Below are positions 1-8,984 of a stretch of DNA of 41,597 bases, in pieces. The stretch covers positions 1 through 41,597 of the forward strand of contig JAICHH010000002.1 of NCBI GenBank assembly GCA_025922715.1. Reading direction: 5' to 3'. The notes under the pieces were generated by a model. The model was not told the origin of the DNA and did not search any database. It saw nothing but the letters and a program-made list of their open reading frames with translations. The translations under genes were made by a program, and so were the position numbers. Each line of letters starts with the position of its first letter. Within the stretch, counting starts at the first letter, position 1. Source of the stretch: Nitrososphaeraceae archaeon. Lineage in GTDB: Archaea > Thermoproteota > Nitrososphaeria > Nitrososphaerales > Nitrososphaeraceae.

Positions 1-2
1 AA

Positions 3-113
3 CTGGAATTATTTTCAGAAATGTCAGATGGTTTATACCTAAACGAAGAAGAACTTAAACAAATTAATGAATTATATGAAAATAATTTTTATATCCATCA
101 AAATATTGCTTAA
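3..113 (+). CDS. C-terminal end of an ORF truncated by the window start (hypothetical)
   Basis: Open frame from base 3: LELFSEMSDGLYLNEEELKQINELYENNFYIHQNIA* with TAA at 111-113. Confidence 0.45.
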   Translation: MELFSEMSDGLYLNEEELKQINELYENNFYIHQNIA

Positions 114-182
114 ATAGTTATACATTTTTCCTATAACATTTGGTTGTGTTGATTCTACGGGTGTTTAAAATGGGTGTTGAAA

Positions 183-218
183 AATGGGTGTTAGAATTGC
201 TTGATTAAAACACCCATT
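183..218. repeat. Hairpin copy 1 (AATGGGTGTT ... AACACCCATT)
   Basis: Perfect 10-bp inverted repeat 183-192 / 209-218, with TAGAATTGCTTGA-like loop sequence; loop shared with copy 2. Confidence 0.7.
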
Positions 219-297
219 GTGTTAACTTCTTTTTCGAATATGGTTTGTGTAATTTATTGTAAGAACAATAAAAGATATAAAGATTATAGTTTTGAAA

Positions 298-330
298 AGT
301 GGGTGTTAGAATTGCCTGACAACACCCACT
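298..330. repeat. Hairpin copy 2 (AGTGGGTGTT ... AACACCCACT)
   Basis: Perfect 10-bp inverted repeat 298-307 / 321-330; differs from copy 1 by a compensated A-T to G-C pair. Confidence 0.7.
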
Positions 331-452
331 AACATAATGCCTAAGCAGATTTGAGTTAGGTGCATTATGACAAGAGAAGGTAGAATAAAAGATTGTTGAT
401 TTCTGGGTGGTAAACTATAAAGTTAATTAACTACTAAGTAAATCCATTTTCG

Positions 453-611
453 ATGATTATAGAAGCAACACCTGATGATGTCCATGTTCATGCAGTAATA
501 ATGGAACCTCAAAATACTAAAGATTTTGCAGTGACAAATTACACCTGTAAAGAATGTAATACTGAAAATAAATCATATTGGGTCAGATTTAAAGATTCTA
601 TAAATCCTTAA
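453..611 (+). CDS. Small hypothetical protein with a CxxC motif (52 aa), absent from ORF track
   Basis: ATG at 453: MIIEATPDDVHVHAVIMEPQNTKDFAVTNYTCKECNTENKSYWVRFKDSINP*. Confidence 0.5.
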   Translation: MIIEATPDDVHVHAVIMEPQNTKDFAVTNYTCKECNTENKSYWVRFKDSINP

Positions 612-802
612 TAGTATAACTATTATGCATAGGATTTTTTTCCCAATGTTCTTTAGCATAACTATTTTTATACTCTAGTTTTTCCCCGCAATTATTACAG
701 ATAACAATTCGCTTTGGTTCTGCCAATGTAGATATGACTAAAAAAAGGAAGCTAAATGTGTTTCGATTTTCTCAATAATTCATAAAATGTGTTAGCAGGT
801 TT

Positions 803-1874
803 TTATTGTATTCCAACTTTTTCCGCTGGTGTTTTACCATCTAAAGCCTGATGTGGTTTTACAAAGTTGTAGTATATTCGTTGACCTTCCGCAATAGCTG
901 ATTTATGATTCTTCCATCCTCTCTGAACCTTTACTCTTTCTCTTAATGTTCCGTTCAATCTTTCTACTCGATTGTTGTTAGCATGTGGTTTGGTAATTCC
1001 ACATTTAGCAATATGGTCAACTTTATAGCCTAGCGTTTGGCTAATTCCTTCTCTATAAGCTCGTAAAGCATCGGTATAAACTATTTGTGGTAAATTGCCA
1101 TGACTGTTATGAATTGCTTGGTTAATTGCTTGAATAGCTCCATTGGTGTCTCTTTTCTCTGATAGTTTTGATGCAATCAAAAACCTTGATTCCCTATCCA
1201 TTACGTTCCATAGATAAGCAACATTAGCATTACCTTTTCTTTTTTGACCGCCTTTCATCTTTACAAATAGTTCATCAATATGCCATGATTCTGATAGATT
1301 AGGAACTAATGAGTTGATATAGTTTGAAATCTGCGGTATATATCTTTGAATCCAATCATAGATTGTAGAATAGTTAACATCAACATTGAAATGGTCACCA
1401 ATGTTTCTAGATATTTTTCTCAATGATAACCCAGAGAAATACAAATCTAAACATAGAGTAATTAATTCGGGAGTGAATTTTCCTTTCTTAATATAGAATG
1501 TTCTCTAAACTTTTTTTGTGACAGTCTTTACAATAGTAAGTTTGCTTACCACAGTCAAAACCATACTTGATAATTCTAATAGAACCGCATTCATCACATT
1601 GGATAGCATCATCGGCAAATACTTTCGGTTTTTCTTCTGTTTTAGTAAGCCAAATCTGTAAACATGCAATATGTTTGCATAACTCTATTTCACGATATTG
1701 AAATCAGGACATGAACAAACAAATCTTATCTTCTAAATTATTAATTTCATAAATAGAATTAGAAGGTAAAGAATTAATGGTATATGAATAATCGTCAATC
1801 TTGGTAATAGTAGCTCCTTGCTGTAGGATTTCTTGACCTCTTTTCATTCGGATTTCAACTAACTGGTTTATCAT
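803..1874 (-). pseudogene. Frameshifted DDE transposase (IS6/IS240-like catalytic region) with N-terminal SWIM-like zinc finger
   Basis: 213-aa ORF has DDE-type motifs (WHIDELFVKMKG, VYTDALRAY, NNRVERLNGTLRERVKVQRGW). Upstream, in other frames: MINQLVEIRMKRGQEILQQGATITKIDDYSYTINSL..., VCSCPDFNIVK, ELCKHIACLQIWLTKTEEKPKVFADDAIQCDECGSIRIIKYGFDCGKQTYYCKDCHKK, then FREHSILRKGKFTPELITLCLDLYFSGL. Confidence 0.75.
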
Positions 1875-1875
1875 G

Positions 1876-1981
1876 TACTAATCTCTATACTAATATAAAT
1901 ACTAATATATATAAAGATTATGTTTTATATTAGTATCTAAATTAGTTTCTAGGTTAATATTTAAATATAATTGATACTAAT
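1876..1981. promoter_or_regulatory. Operator-like array of TACTAAT / ATTAGTA motifs with 12-bp phasing
   Basis: TACTAAT at 1876, 1888, 1900; inverse ATTAGTA at 1929 and ATTAGTT at 1941; TACTAAT at 1975; lies just before the AbrB-like gene and between divergent genes. Confidence 0.5.
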
Positions 1982-1988
1982 ACTTATT

Positions 1989-2183
1989 ATGCCAATTAAA
2001 TATACGGTGACTGTTACTTCAGTAGGTAATAGTTCTGTAATAGTAATGCCAAAACCTGTAATAGATGGATTTAATCTTAGAAAAGGACAAAGATTACAAA
2101 TGATAGTAAAGGATGATGGAATCTATATACCATTAAAAGAATCTGTTAAAGATAATTCAAAAGTTGAGGTGAAAAACACATGA
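1989..2183 (+). CDS. AbrB/MazE (SpoVT-type) DNA-binding domain protein
   Basis: MPIKYTVTVTSVGNSSVIVMPKPVIDGFNLRKGQRLQMIVKDDGIYIPL resembles a swapped-hairpin AbrB fold; track start at 1971 (TTG) overlaps the array, ATG at 1989 preferred. Confidence 0.65.
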   Translation: MPIKYTVTVTSVGNSSVIVMPKPVIDGFNLRKGQRLQMIVKDDGIYIPLKESVKDNSKVEVKNT

Positions 2184-2674
2184 GTAGTAATGAAAAAGAA
2201 CGTATCATATCTAAGGATTTAGATTATAAATCATATTATGCTGATGGAATAATTTTACAATATACTAAGGGAACATCACGATTAATATTTTATGAGGAAG
2301 AACTGAATCCGGATAGTGATGGAAAAACATTTGATACAGAAACTGATAATATAAAATTAAATTTTGAAGTCAGAATCCCCTCTCGTAGTTTATCTACATT
2401 AGCTTCACATATACAACGAAGAAAACAATTGACTGATTTTGCTATGGATATATCAGAAATCGGAAAAAATGATGACGCAACAATTGAGGCTTGGTATAAA
2501 TACGACGAAAAACTTTCAAAATTTATTCTAGATTCACAAAAGATATTTCCTATTGATAAGTTTCTTGAATTACAGCCACTATTTGAGGATTTAATGTTAA
2601 GGGTAAACAGAGTAATTAATAAAAATAATCTATCCGACCAACAAAATAATAATCAAGAAAATGCCCCTCAATAA
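2180..2674 (+). CDS. Hypothetical protein, coupled to the AbrB-like gene
   Basis: 164-aa ORF with ATGA overlap to the upstream stop. Confidence 0.6.
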   Translation: MSSNEKERIISKDLDYKSYYADGIILQYTKGTSRLIFYEEELNPDSDGKTFDTETDNIKLNFEVRIPSRSLSTLASHIQRRKQLTDFAMDISEIGKNDDATIEAWYKYDEKLSKFILDSQKIFPIDKFLELQPLFEDLMLRVNRVINKNNLSDQQNNNQENAPQ

Positions 2675-2900
2675 TCTCTTTAGATGTTGTAACTGTAATA
2701 CTCTTTTAATTTCTGAAGAGAGAGAAAACCATGTTTGTTATGATGATAAGATTCTATTCGATACAAATGGAACTTTTTCATTAGATGGTAAAAAGTGGTA
2801 TAGATGGTCACCAACGGAAAATCAACAACGGAAATCAAACACTGATAAATCAACAGAACCAAATCTTATAATATTATTTACAGCAATATATATGCAATAA
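2661..2900 (+). CDS. Small zinc-ribbon-like hypothetical protein
   Basis: Overlaps the upstream gene by 14 bp; N-terminal CCNC plus downstream HVC. Confidence 0.45.
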   Translation: MPLNNLFRCCNCNTLLISEERENHVCYDDKILFDTNGTFSLDGKKWYRWSPTENQQRKSNTDKSTEPNLIILFTAIYMQ

Positions 2901-2919
2901 TATAATTAATAGTATTTAT

Positions 2920-4992
2920 TTATGCCTTTGCATAGAAGCCCGAACGTCGTTCATATATTTGTCCATTTTGCATTGCTTTCTTTAAAAAGTTTTGGGCATC
3001 ATCTTCTGAAAATCTTCCTGTTTGAATAAGTTCATTTATAAAAATTTTTTCTTCTACATCATTTTTATCTTGCCCAGATAAACCATTAAAAACTTCCATG
3101 AATAGCTTTAATTTTGATATTTCACTTTGAGGTTTACCATGTAAAACTCCAAGATCTACTCTTCCAGTATTAACATCTACTCCAGCCGTTTCTAGCATAG
3201 TTTGAATTAGATATATTGCACGTTCGGCATCTTCCGAATCTACATAATCTTTTAATAATAATTTTGAACGAGCGGTTGCTAATCTGACTAATCCTTCAAG
3301 TTGCCTCGGTGTAACAGTAATCATACCCTCTGATTCTACATTTCTCATTTTCATATAATAATCTCTTATCTTATCTATAGCTTCAACAGTTAATTTAGGT
3401 TCCATAGTTTTTGAATAAGCAAGATATTTACTAAATAGATCAATAGCAATAAGATATTGTCCGGACTTTTCCGAGTCTCTATGTAATTCTAATATGTGAC
3501 TAGCAATAAGATGATCTTTTTCCTTTTCTGGTATATCTCTAATTACATAAATAATATCAAATCTTGTTAATAATGGTATTGGTAAGTTAACATTTTCTGT
3601 AATATTTTTAAAGGGATCATATTTGCCATACAATGGATTTGCAGCTGCCAATATAGAAGTTCTTGCATTTAATGTAGCAACTATTCCTCCTTTTGCCACA
3701 GAACAGGTTTGCTGCTCCATAACCTCATGCAAAGATGAACGATCTTCTGGTTTTATTTTGTCAAACTCATCTATACAAACTAAACCTTGGTCTCCTAGTA
3801 CTACTGCTCCTGCTTCCAACATCATAATACCCGATTTATCTCTTATCACAGCGGCAGTCAAACCTGCAGCAGTCGAACCTCTTCCTGATGTATATAATCC
3901 TCTTGGAGCAATTTTGGCAGCAAATTTTAACATTTCCGATTTTGCTGTACCTGGATCACCTACTAAAAGAACATTAATATCTCCTCTTCTAGAAGATCCA
4001 TCTTCTAATCTTTTTGTTACTGATCCTACTATTAATAATAAAATTACTTCTTTAATTACTTCATGTCCATATACATGAGGAGCATATGATGAAATTAGAA
4101 TATCATATGCATCGTTTTTACGTGCTAATGCAACAATATGTTTCTCATCTTCGTTACTGATTTCCAAACGTTCTATTGTCCTACTATCTTTATCTGCAGT
4201 CCTTCCACCAAGATATTCAATATTATTTCCTTCCATTCGTAATCTAAAAAGACTTGTTTTGATTTGTTGTGATAATTGTTCTTGTTCTATTCTTACAATT
4301 CCAGTTAATAAGATCCTGTCTCCTGGTCTACATTGATCTACAAGATCTCCTATAATAGTTACTTCTAAATAATGTGGCAAGTGACCAGCAGGAAGATCTT
4401 CTGGAAGTTCTTGTAACCTTACCATTTGAAAATCAATGAAAATACTGGTATCAGGATCCATTTCTAGCTCTTTTTCAGAACATTTACCACATCTTATTGG
4501 TTTTTTCAATACTAATCCTCGCAATTGAGCTTCTGTTATTTCACCACAATTAAGACATCTATAACCAATTTTTTTTGCTAATGGTTTTACTTCAGATGAT
4601 CTAACAACCATTCCTGAAACTCCAACAAGTTTATTGATCACTTCTGCATTTATTTCACGTAAACTTTTTTGTACTGTATAATTGCCCATTCTGACCTTTA
4701 TGTTATTTTGAGTCTCATTCGCATAATCTGGATGGATTTCATAGAGAATATTAAATATTGCTCTATTGAATGCATCAAACATTTCATCCGGTTCGTCAGT
4801 AATTAGTTTTGCCAAGTCTGGCTTAAAAGTATCAAAATCGATGTAGTCAACAACAAGTGAGGTAGAATTGGCCGCCATCAAGTTATTAATCCTATCAAAA
4901 TATTTGTAATTTCCAGTTCGATCTTTGAAAGCACGTAAGAATTCCTCTAAATCATTAACCAATGCAGATTCAGTTTTTTGAAGTTCACTCAA
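2920..4992 (-). CDS. mcm: Replicative minichromosome maintenance helicase MCM
   Basis: VLLVGDPGTAKSEMLKFAAKIAPRGLYTSGRGSTAAGLTAAV (Walker A), GLVCIDEFDKI (Walker B), LTRFDIIYVI (Arg finger), Zn motif CLNCGE..CGKC. Confidence 0.97.
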   Translation of the reverse strand: MSELQKTESALVNDLEEFLRAFKDRTGNYKYFDRINNLMAANSTSLVVDYIDFDTFKPDLAKLITDEPDEMFDAFNRAIFNILYEIHPDYANETQNNIKVRMGNYTVQKSLREINAEVINKLVGVSGMVVRSSEVKPLAKKIGYRCLNCGEITEAQLRGLVLKKPIRCGKCSEKELEMDPDTSIFIDFQMVRLQELPEDLPAGHLPHYLEVTIIGDLVDQCRPGDRILLTGIVRIEQEQLSQQIKTSLFRLRMEGNNIEYLGGRTADKDSRTIERLEISNEDEKHIVALARKNDAYDILISSYAPHVYGHEVIKEVILLLIVGSVTKRLEDGSSRRGDINVLLVGDPGTAKSEMLKFAAKIAPRGLYTSGRGSTAAGLTAAVIRDKSGIMMLEAGAVVLGDQGLVCIDEFDKIKPEDRSSLHEVMEQQTCSVAKGGIVATLNARTSILAAANPLYGKYDPFKNITENVNLPIPLLTRFDIIYVIRDIPEKEKDHLIASHILELHRDSEKSGQYLIAIDLFSKYLAYSKTMEPKLTVEAIDKIRDYYMKMRNVESEGMITVTPRQLEGLVRLATARSKLLLKDYVDSEDAERAIYLIQTMLETAGVDVNTGRVDLGVLHGKPQSEISKLKLFMEVFNGLSGQDKNDVEEKIFINELIQTGRFSEDDAQNFLKKAMQNGQIYERRSGFYAKA

Positions 4993-5561
4993 GACCTATT
5001 TACAGCCCTTTGTTTAAATTCTGAAGAAGACTTATGGATAAAATTGTAAAGTTCTTTCTCTTCAGCTGAAAGTTTCTTTTCTAAGTCAACAGATAAGGCA
5101 GACGCAGCTGCTAATTTAACAATTTTTTCTATTCGAGAAGTTACAAATGAATTTAGAGAAACCACAATGGATTCTTTTTCTTTATCTTTTAATCTTTTGA
5201 TAAAATCGTTAGCACGAATGTAAAAATCTAGGTCAATGCCTGAAAGATCATGAGGTTTTGATATTCTTTCTCGATTTAAAGATCTTGAAATATAAATTAG
5301 AACATCCGTGTCTTGAATTTCTATGGAATTATTTTCCTCTAAAATTTGTGCTAACCATCTAGGAATTGAACCTATTTCTCCTTCTTTTGCTTCAAGATCA
5401 AGTCCCTCAATATTAATAGAGAAATTTTTTTTAAAGGCTATTCGTGTTTCTTCCATTAAATATTTAATGGAATAAAATTTTTGAATAAAATCCATTTGTT
5501 TTTTAAAATAATCGTAACGATCAACATTATCATTATTATGAGCTATTATAACTTGGTCCAA
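4989..5561 (-). CDS. GINS complex subunit, probably GINS23 (Psf2/Psf3-like, small B domain before helical A domain)
   Basis: Adjacent to and overlapping mcm by 4 bp; EGEIGSIPRWLAQILEENNSIEI followed by helical region. Confidence 0.65.
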   Translation of the reverse strand: MDQVIIAHNNDNVDRYDYFKKQMDFIQKFYSIKYLMEETRIAFKKNFSINIEGLDLEAKEGEIGSIPRWLAQILEENNSIEIQDTDVLIYISRSLNRERISKPHDLSGIDLDFYIRANDFIKRLKDKEKESIVVSLNSFVTSRIEKIVKLAAASALSVDLEKKLSAEEKELYNFIHKSSSEFKQRAVNRS

Positions 5562-5711
5562 TCTATTTATGATATTATTTCATTCAAGACTAATAATTCT
5601 TATTAACAAAATAAATTTGAGTAATTAGTATAATAAATTATCTTTTTACCATATCACTAAAGAATAAGAGAAAAGAAGATATTAACTACAGAAATTAGGT
5701 ACTCAAATCAT

Positions 5712-6755
5712 ATGTCCTCAAACACTATAAATACAAAACTTTCAAATTTAATGTGGGTAGAGAAATATCGACCTAAAAGAATTGAACAAATAGTTAACCA
5801 GAAGGATATTATAACTTCACTTAAAAATTTAATAAAAAAACCTGATGAAATACCACATCTATTATTTACTGGGCCAGCAGGTGTGGGTAAGACTACTACA
5901 GCATTATGCGTATCCATGGAATTACTAGGAGAAGGATGGAAAAGAGATACTCTTGAACTCAATGCTTCTGATGAAAGAGGAATAAAAATGGTCCGCGAAA
6001 GAGTAAAAGAATTTGCAGCTGTAATTAAACTTCCAAGTGGAACCAATGAAAAAGGAGAATATTTCAGTAAAGATGAGAAACCTTATAGAATAATTATACT
6101 TGATGAAGCAGATGAAATGACATCAGAGGCACAAACTGCTTTAAGAAGAATAATTGAAGATAGTTCTAAGACTACTCGCTTTATTATTATATGTAATTAT
6201 CTTTCTCAGATTATAGAGCCAATCCAAAGTAGATGCGCAATATTTCACTTCACAAGATTTGAAGAGAATGATGTATTAGAATATTTAAAAATGATTTGTA
6301 ATCAGGAAAAGGTAGATTTTCAGGAAGAAGCATTATCAAAAATTTACAGATATACTGAAGGAGATTTGAGACATTCAATAAACATTCTTCAAACAGCTTC
6401 AGGATATGGACAAGTTTCAATTAAAAATGTAACATCTGCAATTGGACTTTCTGGTAAAACAAAAGTAGGAGAAATAATACGATTAGCACTGTTAGGTAAA
6501 TTTAATGATGCACGTATAAGACTTTTAGAATTATTATATGCTTATGGATTATCTGATACTGACTTTTTCAAATATGCTTATCAAGAAATTAAAGATTTGG
6601 ATATAAAGAATATTGATGAAGTTATGTCAATAATGGCTGAATATGATTATAGGCTTTCTGTTGGGGCACATTCCGAGATTCAATTAACTGCGTTTCTTGC
6701 ACAATTATGTAAAATTGGATCTAATATTAAACTAAAAAAAATGACCCAAACTTAG
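5712..6755 (+). CDS. rfcS: Replication factor C small subunit
   Basis: WVEKYRPKRIEQIVNQ, GPAGVGKTTTAL, LNASDERGI, ILDEADEMTSEAQTALRRIIE, SRCAIFHF. Confidence 0.97.
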   Translation: MSSNTINTKLSNLMWVEKYRPKRIEQIVNQKDIITSLKNLIKKPDEIPHLLFTGPAGVGKTTTALCVSMELLGEGWKRDTLELNASDERGIKMVRERVKEFAAVIKLPSGTNEKGEYFSKDEKPYRIIILDEADEMTSEAQTALRRIIEDSSKTTRFIIICNYLSQIIEPIQSRCAIFHFTRFEENDVLEYLKMICNQEKVDFQEEALSKIYRYTEGDLRHSINILQTASGYGQVSIKNVTSAIGLSGKTKVGEIIRLALLGKFNDARIRLLELLYAYGLSDTDFFKYAYQEIKDLDIKNIDEVMSIMAEYDYRLSVGAHSEIQLTAFLAQLCKIGSNIKLKKMTQT

Positions 6756-6799
6756 AAAGAAATTCTATCATTTTTTCTGTAAATAAAAAAGGATTAGTA

Positions 6800-7543
6800 T
6801 TGATAATGAACTTTAAAACGAAAAAAAATAAAATGATTTCATTTTCTACTGCAGTATGTATTGTTAGTGGTGGAATTGATTCTGTCTGTACTGCAGCTTA
6901 TTTGAAAAAACAAAATTTTGATCTATACATCATTACTTTTAGTTATGGTCAAAGAGCAAATTTAGAGATTGAATATGCAAAGAAATTTGCTAAATATTTA
7001 GATTCAAAACAACACAAAATAGTAGATATATCATTTATGAAAGATATTTACGGCGAAACTAATATTCTTACCGATGACAAACAAAAAATTCCTAAAAATT
7101 TTAAGTATAGTATAATAGCTCCTATAAGAAATGCAATTTTCATTACTATAGCTACAGCTTGGGCAATGAATATAGGAGCAAAAATAATTGCATACGGAGC
7201 ACACACAGGGGATTATAATTATCCTGATTGTAGACCAGAATTTACAAAATCAATAAGTAAAACTTTGAATCTTGGAGATATTGATGGAATAAGTTCAGGT
7301 TTGAGAAAAAAGATTAGTATATGGTCACCGGCTCTAGATGGATTAGATAAATCAAAAATAATAAGAATAGGTTATGAAATATTGGGACATAAAATTTTTG
7401 AAACATGGAGCTGCTATTCAAATGGTATAGATACAAAAGATGGTAAAAAAATACATTGTGGAATTTGTGAATCGTGTATAAATAGAAGAAGAGCTTTTAG
7501 AAAGGTTAGCATAGATGACAAAACAGAATATGCCAATAAGTGA
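6800..7543 (+). CDS. queC: 7-cyano-7-deazaguanine (preQ0) synthase QueC
   Basis: SGGIDSVCTAAYLKKQ PP-loop, FSYGQRANLEIEYAK, CGICESCINRRRAF zinc site. Confidence 0.93.
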   Translation: MIMNFKTKKNKMISFSTAVCIVSGGIDSVCTAAYLKKQNFDLYIITFSYGQRANLEIEYAKKFAKYLDSKQHKIVDISFMKDIYGETNILTDDKQKIPKNFKYSIIAPIRNAIFITIATAWAMNIGAKIIAYGAHTGDYNYPDCRPEFTKSISKTLNLGDIDGISSGLRKKISIWSPALDGLDKSKIIRIGYEILGHKIFETWSCYSNGIDTKDGKKIHCGICESCINRRRAFRKVSIDDKTEYANK

Positions 7544-8261
7544 AAAGAAAATACAATTAAGTGAAATATTTACAAGTATAGAAGGAGAAGGAATGTTATT
7601 TGGAACTAAGACAATGTTTGTTAGAATGGCAGGATGTCATTTAAAGTGTTATTGGTGTGATACTAGTTATGCTTTGGCGATGAATAGTGGAAATACCTAT
7701 TCAATCAATGAAGTAAAAAAAATGATAAAAGATCATTTACAAAATAATACATATAAAATTAATTTTACTGGTGGAGAGCCGTTAATTCAATATGAGGCAG
7801 TAAAGGATTTAGCAAAATTCATTAAGGAAGAATTAGGTTTAAGAACATATATCGAATCTTCTTGTTATGATGTTGATAGATTCAATAAAATTATTTCTTA
7901 TATTGATATCTGCAAGATAGAATTTAAGACAAAGGACTCACATGCTGTTGATATTAAACATTATAGATATTTATTAAATAATGAAATAGAATGTCTAAAA
8001 ACTGCAATAGACAATAAAAAAATTACTTTTATAAAAATTGTAGTATCTAATTCCACATCTATTAAAGAATTCAGAGAATTGATAGAAGTTATTTTTAATA
8101 CTATAAAATGTGATGACTTAGCAGGATTTATAATACAGCCAACGTCTACGATAAATGAACCAACTGTGAATAGATTATTGCAGTTTTATGACCTTGTTTA
8201 TCCAATATATAACGAAGTTCGTATAATTCCTCAGTTGCACAAGATAATAGGAGCAAGATAA
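7515..8261 (+). CDS. queE: 7-carboxy-7-deazaguanine synthase QueE (radical SAM); ATG at 7530 is an alternative start
   Basis: SEIFTSIEGEGMLFGTKTMFVRMAGCHLKCYWCDTSYA, FTGGEPLIQ. Confidence 0.93.
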   Translation: MTKQNMPISEKKIQLSEIFTSIEGEGMLFGTKTMFVRMAGCHLKCYWCDTSYALAMNSGNTYSINEVKKMIKDHLQNNTYKINFTGGEPLIQYEAVKDLAKFIKEELGLRTYIESSCYDVDRFNKIISYIDICKIEFKTKDSHAVDIKHYRYLLNNEIECLKTAIDNKKITFIKIVVSNSTSIKEFRELIEVIFNTIKCDDLAGFIIQPTSTINEPTVNRLLQFYDLVYPIYNEVRIIPQLHKIIGAR

Positions 8262-8268
8262 CTAAAAG

Positions 8269-8862
8269 ATGACAAATAGTAGAGTACAAAAAACTGGAAC
8301 AATAAATAAAAATAAAATTGAGAAATTAATTAGACAGCTGTTGATCGAATTAGGAGAGAATCCTAATAGAGAAGGATTAATAGGAACACCAAAACGTATT
8401 GCTGAAATGTACGAAGAAATTTTCTCTGGATATAAAATGAATTCAGAATTAGATGTTAGTTTTAGTGAAGAAACTAATGCGATAATAGCTAGAGATATAC
8501 AATTTTATAGCATGTGTGAACATCATATGCTTCCTTTCTATGGAAGAATTCATATTGCATATGTTCCAAATGGCAAAGTATTTGGACTGTCAAAATTAGT
8601 TAGATTAGCTGAAAAATACTCAAGAAGAATGCAAATTCAGGAACGATTAACAACTGAAATAGCAAATGAAATATCTAAAAGAGGAGTTAGCGGAGTAATT
8701 GTTATAGCTGAAGGAGAACATCTTTGTATGAAGATGAGAGGAGTTAGAAATAATAATTCAATAATTACTATAGCATACAGAGGAGTATTTGAAGAAAAAG
8801 GGATAAGAGAAAATATTCTTAATTTAATTTATACTAGACAAAATAATATAATTAATTTATAA
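8269..8862 (+). CDS. folE: GTP cyclohydrolase I
   Basis: GTPKRIAEMYEEIFSGY, FYSMCEHHMLPFYGRIHIAYVPNGKVFGLSKLVRL, EGEHLCMKMRGVR. Confidence 0.95.
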   Translation: MTNSRVQKTGTINKNKIEKLIRQLLIELGENPNREGLIGTPKRIAEMYEEIFSGYKMNSELDVSFSEETNAIIARDIQFYSMCEHHMLPFYGRIHIAYVPNGKVFGLSKLVRLAEKYSRRMQIQERLTTEIANEISKRGVSGVIVIAEGEHLCMKMRGVRNNNSIITIAYRGVFEEKGIRENILNLIYTRQNNIINL

Positions 8863-8984
8863 AAATAAGAAATACTTAAAATATTAATCACAATAAAACA
8901 AAAAGTTTATTTTTTATTTATATTTACATAATATTTTTATAATGAAAGGCTTATAATGAAGTAAATTTTCTATAGGTAAGAAGA

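Noticed and set aside
3623-4078. 151-aa plus-strand ORF
   Set aside because: Entirely antisense to the strongly supported mcm gene; composition mirrors the opposite strand.
5708-6046. 112-aa minus-strand ORF
   Set aside because: Antisense to rfcS.
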